From Euwallacea fornicatus (Eukaryota > Arthropoda > Insecta > Coleoptera > Curculionidae), in contig NC_089544.1 in the NCBI RefSeq assembly GCF_040115645.1, positions 5,084,001 through 5,148,000 on the forward strand: DNA of 64,000 bases, written 5' to 3'. The position numbers and the translations under genes are program-made. Positions within the stretch are counted from its first letter, which is position 1. Every line of letters starts with the position of its first letter. The notes under the pieces were generated by a model that was not told the DNA's origin, did not search any database, and saw only the letters and a program-made list of their open reading frames with translations. Below are positions 36,601 through 48,600 of this stretch, piece after piece.

Positions 36601-39600
36601 TAAAAAATGTATTAAACAATACAAGCTTGAAGTACTTATTGCCTTCATAAGCTTAAAACTTAATTTATAACCGTATAAATTTGCCCTATAGACGAAAAAA
36701 AAGATCTGCGAATTACCTCAAGAGTAGATACTCGTTTTCCTAGTATAAAACAAAGTAGGTTTTACATCCTCTATAGCAAACTCATTGAATACAATGAGGC
36801 CCTGTACAAGATATGATATCTATGTATAGATACGCATAATGTGGGGTACCACCGGGAATGTGAGGCAACTTTATTTATGGAGCCCCACAACGTTGGTGTT
36901 TTAATACCGGTTTGGTTGTATGGCCAGACGTAGTCTTTTTACGTGCATTGTCCGACAAGGTTTTTTGAGTATATGAAGAAAAGAGGTTTAAAAGGAACTT
37001 TCTAAGTTTTGCGTGTATTTTAAAGAGGGCGCGTCTGTAAGCCCGCATGAGTGCAAAATTCAAGTTGAAATTTATTCACAATTCAATACCCCCTGGTATT
37101 ATTATTTTTATTGCTGTTATTTATACACTCTTATTGGAAAACGTTGTGTTTCTATACTTTCCTTTTTCAATAAAAAAACCTAGAACGGTGAATAAGCTTA
37201 TTGCGATATTGACGAAAGCTATACGATATTTTTTAACTTGTAGAAAAAGTAAGTAACATTCTCCAGGCATTTGTAGAATTATTTAAAATGTTATTTTAGA
37301 CGGTAAAATTTATAAATATAAAATTTTCATTTTAGGAATTGCTCTAAGGATTCGCACAGTATTTCTTTCTGCAATTTTAATTTTGAATTATACAACAATG
37401 GCTTTTCGAGTATGAAAAGCACTCCAGAAACCTGGCATATTTCCTATTAAAAGGCGAAAATTCTTGGTGACAAAATAAGTTATGACAATGAACAGACACC
37501 AACGCGAGACAGGAAATTTAATAAACTTGCGGTCGGTGAATAAACCAGAAATGATCATTGCTGAATTTTAATGTCCAGTAACATTGACATTACCTTATTG
37601 TTATTTGTATTTTACCAGATTTCTGTTGAGAAGATTCAGCAGTTAGTGGTAATATGGTATATTGACCTGTCCAGTCGTTTGGACAATGTAATCAAAAGCT
37701 GTGACAATTCTCCATTCACATTAAATTTAAAGAAAGTAAAACTTTCGGGAAATTTTTTCTTAGTCTCAGGTATTAACACAAATTACAAATTATTATATTT
37801 TAACAATTTTGACGTGATAGACAGCGAAATATTTTAGTTTGAAATGAAATTTTCCTTCACCTCTTAAAATCACATGATAAATGTTAGTTTTCTAAAAAAA
37901 TGAGTTGCAATGCAAGTGGTGGATGGGGCAACGCCCACTATAAACATGACTGGACCGCCAACATGGACCCCTCTGACCTGGCACTTAAGCCAGTATTACA
38001 CTGACGATTAATTCATGCATTCATTCGCGAAGTCGCTTCATAAATTAATCCACGTATGTAAAATCCCTGTTACAACGATAGTTTTGCCGTGAATTAATTC
38101 GTGAATTTATTCAAGGATTAGAGCGCGTTCTAATCTTCATCAATGTTTCGCAATCGCCTTGAATTCCTGTAACAGCCTGCATTGTTCTTTTTTTTTTGGT
38201 TCCCGAGATATGGAATAAAATTCATATAGATTTTCCTGGAGAGTTTTCTGAAAATGAAGGTTCTTTAAATTTCATTTTGAGGGTCCTAGAGCCTCGCTAA
38301 AAATAACGGGAACAATATAGGATGCACAATACAGGTGTCCCCTGGACCAAACCCTAGACATAGGAGATTAACAACGAATTATTTAATCGAAAAACTTTCA
38401 CATAGAGGTCATAATACTCAAGACCGGTACTATTCTGCAATTTTTTTAATCTTCTAATTAGAATCGATTTGGTTCAAAACGCCTCCAAAATTTCAAAAAT
38501 TTGAATGTCCCGTGTAACTGTTTGAAACCATGATTGGTCAGATTGATCGGTGGTCCCTTCGAGCAATTGCTGTAAATAAAAGTTTAAATTAAAAAAGGAT
38601 AAAATTTATATGACCTAGTGTTTATACTCATATGTTGTTGGCGACTTTGTGTTTGTTTAATTTGGATCTTAACTCTGATCAATAGTCGTTACGAGCGGTT
38701 ACTCGGGATATTCAATTTTTTTTAATTTGGAGGAATTTTGAGCCAAAATGGTTCTAATTAAAAGATTGAAAAATTGCGGATTGATTACCGGTCTTGAGTA
38801 TGATAAATTCCCTGTAAAAGTTATTCAATTGGATAATATGTGCAGACGCAAAACCAATAAAAACCGATTTTCCATGTTATCCCTTATGTCCAGAGTTCAC
38901 TTGGACACCCGGTATGTCGATTAGAGCAATAAACAAAAAATTTGAAATTTTCATGAAAATTTCCAAAGAGGTCGGATACGTAATTGATTAGCTATTTCAG
39001 ATTCGAAAAATAATAGTTCAGAGAGGAAAGTCTATGATCGACTAAAATGTCTCATATTTTCTTTCAACAATCGGCTAAAAATAGTTTCCAGGCGTTTTCC
39101 GAAACTTAAAGATAGAATTCTGTATATGACCTTCATTTTCAATCAACAGATGTCACTGCCAGATCACGTTTATTGTTAACTTGAAATAGCTTTTACCTGT
39201 TGATTAGCACCATCAGCCATTTAATTAATTAACTCAAATTGAGAAAACTTTAAAGACGTTTTTTTGTCTCCATCTAAAATGAGTATTTTTTTAGGGCATA
39301 ATCAGCCATAATCAAATAATTGGATCGTGACGTCCTCTTATTATTCCATGTAGCGTTTCGACGCCCAACTGTGTCCATTTTTAGCCAGGCCGAAATCTCA
39401 ACTTGACCGCGTTCGTTCCCTGACCAGAACACAATCTGCACTCCGCGAGACGCATCTTTCGACCCGCTCTGTAATGGCTGGTCTATGCGCTAGAGAGAGA
39501 CAGATATTGTCGGTATGCTATCCCCATTGGGGAAAAGATGTGAGTTTGTAAATCGGGAATATTCGGGAATTGCACTGCCTTGACTCACACTCACAAATTG

Positions 39601-42600
39601 TCAGTTTTATCCCGAAATGCGACTATTTTAGATTTAGTTTTGTTTGTTTTTGGCATTGGCACGACTTTTTGAGTAAGTACCGCATTTGACTGTGTGTTCT
39701 GGCATGCCCTCAAGGCGCCTGCGACCGAATTCAAAAAAATATAAAAAGTGTGATTTTTTGCGTGAAATTGGGAGTTATTAATGTATTTTAGTTTTTAAAA
39801 TGGCGTACAGTTATTTTTATACGCACAACAGGTGTAATAGCTATTTGCGTTCAAATAGTTGGAATTTTAAGGCCTCTGCACTCTGGCGGACGATTTAGTC
39901 CCAGTTAAAATTTTAATTAACAAATATTTAAAATTATTACTAATAATTTATTGTTTTCCAAGCTTTTTGCGTCTATCTACGGTTATAACACATCTTTCTC
40001 ATCAAGTCAGGCATTTTGGCTATTTTTGCACTTGGAACGTTTCTGAGAAATTTTTATTTAGACAAAAGGAGGTCTCAGTCTATTTTAAAAAATTGGTTGA
40101 GTTTAATAATTATTGCGTACGTGAAGACCCTGACTAAAACTCAAGACCTTCATATATTTGTATTTCGAATAGTACTTTGTAAAACACACAGTATATTTAT
40201 AGGAGTGCATATTTCGCTATAAACACAATTCAAGGAAAGCAATGCCGAAATATATTCGTCCTTTATATATATGGAAAATGCGTGAGGTATTCGTTATGTG
40301 ATGCTGATGGGTTTGTTGGTCAACAACAATTTGATATATCATTTTATGAAGTGACGAGCACATTTTACATTTCAGGAAAGATATTCATTTTTTGAATTAC
40401 TTGTCATAAAAATAGAGTCTCAGAATTGTATTTTTAACTCCTGGGAATAGAAACATGTATTTTAAACGGACGTGAGGTAAATAGCTTTTAACGTCTTGTT
40501 TTGAGTGCGTTAAATAGTATAACAACGCATGTATGTTATGAGTAGTACAATACCGCACGGCGTGCAATACTGAATTTGTTCTTTAAACTCGAAAAAGATA
40601 GTTAGAGTATGAATATTTCAATTTTACTGCCTGTGTGCTTCTACTCCTGATAGATTATAATATTCATAACCAATCGCCAGGGTTGAATAGAGTTATAGCG
40701 AGGAGTAACATTACGGAAAAATATTCTGTAATATTACATCGTAATTTGCGATAATACAACTATTGATGAAAAATATTACTTCTTACACTTGCTAAATTTC
40801 TCTTAATCCTTATTACTGGCCATTAGTTCTCGTGTATACTAATCGCTGTTGGTATTATAACTGGGTTATTGTTACCAAACGTTTTTGAACGGGTTTTTAG
40901 AGTAATTTTCTACGTTTTAAGCTTATTTCTTCGATCATAGAAAATTATTTTTTCTTGTAATCCCCGTGAAATCAACCGGGGATATTTATTCCGGTAGGCT
41001 GGGAATATATTATCGTACGGCTGGCCGGTTCCGCATAGGTATTCAAAATGTACATATTTTAAGTTAATCTTTAATTAAGGAAAAATAGTATGTGCATCTT
41101 GCAGAAAAAATCCTTAAGGTCTTCCTTGGCCTCAAGGATTTATCCGCTCAAGACTTTTTCAAGGTGAGCCTTGGCCTTGAAGCTTTCAATCACGGGTTGC
41201 GCTATGACTATCAATTTACATTGTCGACCGAGTATGTATTACTTTCCTCACTGGATGCACAACACACTATTCTCCTCAGAATGAAGAAACAACCCTCACA
41301 TCAAACAGTATTTTTCTTGATGTTACTTACGGTGTTACTTACTCAAATCGGTCAATGCCATTTATGGTAAGAACAATGCAAATAAGAGTCCTTTGTCCTA
41401 TCATTGATGAGGCGTTTTGATTCATAATGAATGTCGTTGCTTCAGTAAAATCAAGACTATTTATAGAACTTATTTAATATTTCAACACTGGTATCACAAT
41501 AATCATAAGGCTTTTTTTGCATTATTTGGCTTTCGTTTGTAAACTTTGAATAGTTTGTTCATTTCTTTAACAACAGTGCAAATACTTCATCAGCGCTTAT
41601 TTTCTGTACCACATAATCTTATCACCTGCAATAGATGCAGAATTGTATTTACACAATAAACTTGAATAAACAAATTGTTAAATCTTGCTTCTTTATTTGT
41701 ACTTTTATAAGCTTTAAGTTCCTAAGAGTAATTCAACCAATTTAGCACGGTAAATGTCTTGACAATGCTTGTAACGGTTCTATTTTGACTTTTTTGTGGG
41801 GAAATATTGGGATTATTTGTCCATGCATGTGTCAAATTCCTTTAATAGCCTTTTTAATTTAAAATAGCATTTCGAATTGTTTTTTTTTATTAATTATGTA
41901 TTTTTTAGCCATTTCCTTATTTCGGCACGTTTTTCTAATATTTTTTAACTTTCTAAAATCTGAATTGAAACTCAAAAATCTCAAATTAAAATATAACCCG
42001 CCAAAAATGTTTCTTCTCTTGTGATATAAATAACAATGTTATTGCAATTTTCCGTTTCATTAGTTTCCGTATTCTATTTCCTGCTTCTGTGTTAGACTGT
42101 ACCATAGAACACGAGGAAAAAAAATTAAAATGAACCCAGACAGTAGACCACGGATTATTATCAAACTGCTATTTTTATCAGTCGCGTTATTCCAGGTTTA
42201 AATATATCTTTGCGTTATTGGAACATAAATAAAATTTTGGAAAGCTCCGAAAAGTAGCCAACACTCTAAACACGCACACATTTTCGCAATTCGGGATTTT
42301 TATCCTGTTCACGGTGCGTGAGAATTGGCGTTTAGGGGACTTTTTTTTATACCTGTGAAGTGCCTTATTTGGTGCCTCTAACCTGTGAATGAGCTGTGAT
42401 TGAGAATGGATTCATTGACTTTCTCAAAGAATTTGTAAAGGTAATTTTACTTTTTAAATTTTTATTACTACTTTACTTACGTACTTTTAAATTTTAATAT
42501 TCAGAAAAAAAACAGCAAAGTTAAGTTTTAACCGAATATAACACAATTTTTTCCTTGCATTGGTACTGATTGATCCGTTTTTCTTCAGTTTACAAAAATA

Positions 42601-45600
42601 GGTGAACGAGCGAAAAAATCAGAACAAAAACAGAAAAAAACAGAAAAACGTCATGAGGGTGGATATTTTTAATACCACCCCACACGAAACTCAAACACTA
42701 ATTTGCATTGCAAATTTATATATCTATATGTGTGTTGAGATCTTTGCCCTTTCTAAGTATTTTAGGTATATCGCAAAGGAATCTCATACCAAGAATTTTA
42801 ACATAAAACCCGCAGAATTACCGCAAGGTAATGCCAATGTATTCACAGTGCAAACATCTCTTTGATTCATTATTTTTTCAATGGAAATATTTCATTCAAA
42901 TATAACGAATATTCATCAAATAAATATTTCCGGATTATCAAAATTAAAATCTTTCTGTTTTATTTAAAATCCGGTTTAGGTTTCTCGGATGAAACCGATT
43001 GAACAAACATTTTCGTCCCTGAATAAAAAGGGATTTTTTAATTAATCATGATGAGATTAGAGAACAATATCGGTATTCAATGATATGCAGTCAAAAATTA
43101 ATTGAAAAATTTTAAATTATTAAGAATTTCTGTAATGAAATTATTTTTGTCTAATGAAATTGGTAATTTTCTTCACTGGGCGCCTGTCATTCATTTTGCA
43201 ATATAAATTTTACTACAAACAGTTTCGGATTGCATGTACATATGTGTATGCGTCTTTGTTCATTAAATAACGTTAGAAAGAGATTAAAAATGAAACTAAC
43301 CTGCTTTTCATGTGAAGTCCAATGGGCTGAAACGTTGCAGTCTTTGGAGAGAAATTATTTTCATTTGTTTCTGTTCGGATTTCGGAGTTCGAAATTTCTT
43401 CCGAACTTCAATATCATGAAAACTTGGAGGAATACATTATTTTATTTATATTGGAGATTCTAAGAATCACTTATTCAACGCGTAGTAACACTCTAAATAA
43501 CGTTTTATTCTATGGTAATTAAAAAATACATATCATCATAAAGTCCAGTTTCTTTCTAAATAATTTCTTGAAATTGTTGAAGTTAGATTGTTTCTATGTA
43601 ATCATGTATAAACACTTTACTATTTGAAATCAACGAAATTTGTAATCAACATTTCTTGAAATATACTGCAGTGTACAAAAAAGACGTTTTTCGGAAACTC
43701 AGATTTCTCGAGAAATAACGCGATTTTGATAGATGGTGTTGCAAACACTTCGTTATCGAGCTAAAGAGTTGAAACGTTTATACGAACATATCTATGGTTC
43801 TCATCACATGATTAGTTTGCAAATGGTTAAAACCTACAATAATATACAATTTCCGCAGTTTTCCTTTTTTATCTTATTTCCTTCAGCTTAATCAATTCTA
43901 AGGATCGTCCTATTCCTACTAAGGAAGCAATACGTACTTAACGATTATATTTCCCTTTTTTGCGCTAGTAAAAGGATTATTTAGATTTTAGTACGGTGTA
44001 TATAAAGGATTCGTTTACGTACTTCTATTCTTGATCCCTCTCATCAATCTTTCTAAAATCTTGTTGAGACCTAATTTAAAGTAGTGTAGCGTAAATAAAC
44101 TGGGCAAGCCTATCATGCTCATGCCAAAATCATGCGATACATTACGCATGAGGTACGTTGTTTCGCAAGACCTTTTCGTGTCTAACAAGCAAACTTTGAA
44201 TTAAAACACCAATGGTAATGTTCCTTTTACGGTTTGTAAGACATCAATGCTCACTGGCGACATACTTAGGCTTAAAAGCACATAAATCTTTCTACCCTAT
44301 TTTTATGTAGATTGAAAATTGCCTCATATGTTTTTGCAAAGTCTGGACCGTCTTAAGGGGTTTAATGCATGTAACTAATCACATAAGTGGTCTAATACGT
44401 GACCAAACATAAGGAAAAAGTATTTAAGTAAGTAGTAATAACTAACGAAATTTATGTTTCGGTGCCATTGAACTAAAATCCATACCTATTGAATAGTAGG
44501 TCGATTGTAATTAGGCAACGAGCCTATTTCTAGTGAATATTGTTGTCTAGTATCAGCACATGTGATCATAAAAGTGAGTCATACAGATTTGAACTGAAAA
44601 CTGGGTATATTTGTATTAGGATAGTCTAAAAATAAGTTGAGGATGTGCGGTTTTGCCGTATGACTAGTACTAAAGCGAGTCGGGGTTAAGTTTAAGACTA
44701 TATTTATCCATTAATGGGGCCAAGGAGATTATTTTTCTACTTTTACTTCGAAAACAAATCGTTGTAAACCTAATATTTCCACGGCAACAAAACCATTTTT
44801 TACACCTTTACTCCAATTGCATTCAAAAATATATATAAAAAAACACCAGAATAAATAATCTGCTTAGCTCAACTTCACATGAAAATTCACCTTTAATCAA
44901 GTCTAAACTATCCATTGAAATGGACGAAATTCATATTATATATATTATTTTCTAGTTCATAACACCACGCTAATACAAAATAATGTATTCATTACCATTT
45001 ATAACCCCCCGCCTTATGATGTTGAATTTTAAACTTAGCCGGATACCCCTCGTGATGATGATGGTGACTTTTATGATCGTGAAGATGCTTATTTCCATGC
45101 TTGTGTCCATGCTTATGTTTATGATCCTCCGAATGCTTATGCTCATGCTTCTCATCATGGCCATGTTCGTGTCCGTGCTCATGATGATGTTCTTCCTTCT
45201 CTTCATGCCCATGCGTCTCCTTTTCTTTATGTTCGTGCAAATGTTCATTATGATGCTCATGCTGACCGTTGTGATGATGGTCATGTGTATGCTTGTTTTT
45301 GTGTTGATGTAAATGCTTTTGATTGTGCTCGTGCGCGTGTTCCTCTTGCTCCTTGTGATGGTGAATGCCCTTGTGTTGATGATGATGGTTCTCGTTGTGA
45401 TGATGTTGATGCTGGGATTCTCCTTTGTGTTCGTGATGATGCTCTGCTTTATGTTCGTTGTGGTGTTGGTGTTTATGGCCTTGCATGTGTTCGTGTTCGT
45501 GCAGGTGTTTGTGTTGGTGATAGTGAATCTCTTTTTTCTTCGGATGGTGTTCGTGGTAACTTCGCCGGCTTTCCTCGACTTGAACTTCAGCGCCAGCATT

Positions 45601-48600
45601 ATCTCTCCTGCCTCTTAATTGCTTCTCCACAAGTCTCTCTACTAATTTTTCAGCACTTTCATTGTATCTTTTGTAATCTTCTTCATTGATTGTTGAGTCA
45701 TCTTCGACACTTACAGCAGTGGTGTGCTCCACTGAATCAGATGCTGAAGCTGTCAAATAAATAGCTTTAAATGATGATTGTGGTGGATTTAAATTAGCTG
45801 CTAATTGTTGAGGTGCTATGGTGATTGTTGCTGAGTTGATCGTGGTAGACTCTGGATCTTCAGCGTATGCTAACATAATGATCCAAACGGCCAATACAAC
45901 TCTAATGGCGTTCTGAAAACAATTACTAGTACAGTCATGATTATGCGATTTTACGTCTTCATAAATTTTGAATTGTTAAGATTTAAATAAACTGTATACG
46001 AGCCAGCCAACTAACAGTCCTTGCCAGCAAAATCAAGGTAAATACATATATATTTTTTTAAGTTAACATAGTTTTCATAAACCTGTCATAAATAATATAT
46101 AAATTAATAAAGCGAAGTTGAATATGATCAAAAACATAATTTATGCGTTAGTTTCTGAATATCAAAGTTTAAAATAAAATCTTACCTGGCCTCCCATGGT
46201 GTTGAGGCAGCGATTACACCAAGCTGAGAAAGACTGATAGACTGTGGCATTTTGTAGGTTTTATATATTTAATACTGACAGTAATTATTTCCAGTAGATT
46301 TTGGATTCTCGAAGATTATTCCCGATGTAATATGTTGAGGTTTAATAAGTAGGAAAATGGTTATGCTTCATTAAACCTACCACGTTTTGAAGAATCTTAG
46401 ACCCAAATTAATGTAATTATTTTTTATTCAAGAGGAACCATAATTAAGCTCCTTCACTCTTGATTAATCAAGAAGACCCTTAACATGGTACCTTTCTTCA
46501 TAATTATCAAAAACTCACAAGTACATGCATAATTACCCATCACTGAACCATTACAACAGTTAAAATGGGGAGGAAAAAGTATCTAAATGACTGGGTATAA
46601 ATAACTCGACATCCAAAAGTTTTTTATAATCTCAGCGTGTTGTGTCTTCTGAGTACTACAACATGGGAGTTAAGGTAAGTAATAAACGGTAACTCACCAA
46701 ATATCCGTGCAATTATACTGAGAAAATAAATGTATTTGAAGGGTTTTGCCAAAGAGTGCCTCGTTTTGATCTTCTATTTACTGGTCGTCTGCAGTACTCA
46801 AGCAATTCCTTTGGAACCCACCAAAGGCCTCGTTGTGCTCCCCACAGAGAAGACCATAGAAGCCTCAGGAACAGTTTATCAGCCCTACAGAATCGTACCT
46901 TTTACCGAAGCAGATGCCCTTCAAGCTCCTCCCTCCAGTATTAATCACAACTTACAAGTCGAATCCCAAGATATACAAAGCAGCCTTGAAGATGACAAAG
47001 GATTTTCTAGTGGTGGTGAACTTAGAGACAAAAACATGTTCTCTGATACCACCGGTTATCAGCAGTATCAAAGTCGTATCAGTTTCAACATAGAAGGACC
47101 TAAGCAGCTTGAAACCATCGAGTCTAAGAGTTATCACAAAGAAGTAGAACCTTTTGATACTAGAGATTATTCTAAACAGCATCACCATGAGGAAGATGAA
47201 CAACACGCAGAAGTTCACTACCATCAACATAAACATCTGCATAAGCATCAACATAAGCAGGAACATATGCACAAACATGACGAGGAGCATAAGCACGAGC
47301 ATGGCCACAAACATCAACATGACTCCCATCACGAGCACAAACACCATCAAGGCCACACGCATGAACACCATAACGAGCATAAGCATGAACATCATAATCA
47401 TCATGATCACAAGCACCATCAGGATCATAAACACGAGCATCACCACGGACATGAGCATGGCCACAAACATGCGGAGGAGCACAAACACAAGCAGGAACAC
47501 AAACATAAACACGACCATTTGAGCGACCACAAGCATCAGCATTGGAATGACCATAAACATGAACATCATCATGGGCATAAACATTTGGATGAGCATAAGC
47601 ATGATCATAAGCATCATAATCATCATGACCACAAGCATGGGCATGAGCATGATCATAAGCATCATCATCACGAGAGCAGTCATCATAATCATCATAAAAA
47701 CCATTGGTAAAGTTGAATATGTTAGTTTGTGATATGTTATTTTATTTGGTGAATAAACCTTGATTTTGGGTTGTATTTATGTTTGTATTTTTAATGTACA
47801 ACCTGTCATAAAGGTGACTGTTACACAGGAGATTTGAGACACCCAACCAAAAAATTATATATTCCAGATAAGTCCATGGAGAATAAAAAAGGTACATTTC
47901 CTGTAATATTTAATGGTTTCCTTCATCATTTATCTTGATCACGTCAGAGCAAAGTTCTCAGACATGAAGAAGAAAACGTTCAAGAATTAAGAAATATCTT
48001 CATCTTGATGAATAGAAGTTAATAGAAATTGTTGTTAGTTTAAAAATACTTACAATTAATTCCCACAATCTTGAAGAGTATTTGCACATTTTTATACGAT
48101 TTTAGGCTGCTTTTCTAGGTATTAAAATAGTTGAAACAAGAACTTAATGTGAACTATTTGAGTTGCTCTATTCACAGTAACAGTAGCAAGTTCCGACGTC
48201 AGGAGTATATTCTTCATCAGAAGTTTTTGGAGCACCCTATGCCATTGTTACCTTCTCATAGCAAAAAAATACAAATTGACAAAATTGAGTTCTGCTTTTA
48301 CGTGTCACATCAAACCCTACAACCATACCGCGAATGTGACAATGAAAGTTGTTTTAGTAGAATGTCGACCACTGATTATGATGCTAATATTATTCAAAAA
48401 AGATATTTTTCTTGTTTTTTTTTTTAGACAAACGCGGCTTCCTTGCGCAGGTGCGGACTTTGAGCCTATATCACCATCCAACGGCTATTTACCGTCTGTA
48501 AAGTTAAAAACTCGAGTAAGTTGTCCTCACTCTAGTCTACAATTCCCAAAACTTTTTTTCTTATTGATTTGTAGCAATCCAGTTTCGATATGGACCCTCC

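Larger units (their letters stand above)
25938..48427 (+). other. 22.5-kb first intron hosting nested genes and repeats
   Basis: The donor GC|GTAAGT at 25938 and acceptor TTTTTAG before 48428 define the intron. It contains a ~1.05-kb foldback element, several smaller MITEs, a dead mariner, a second transposase fragment, a candidate small secreted-peptide gene and two divergent His-rich genes. The remaining stretches of 31341-33429, 33881-38329, 38916-41107, 41661-44991 and 47758-48427 show no supported gene; they are AT-rich with only chance short frames. Local GC-richer islands lie near 37900-38000 and 39350-39680. Confidence 0.6.

Noticed and set aside
44970..45689. Long alternative frames (Thr/Asn/Ile-rich, Met/Leu-rich, Cys/Val-rich) over His-rich gene A
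   Set aside because: They are shadows of the low-complexity His tract; none has a signal peptide, splice support or a plausible composition.
46952..47704. 250-codon Met/Val/Leu-rich frame antisense to His-rich gene B
   Set aside because: It is the mirror of CAT/CAC/AAG-rich His/Lys codons on the other strand, which forces ATG/GTG/CTT codons. The true gene on the plus strand has promoter, signal peptide and splice sites.
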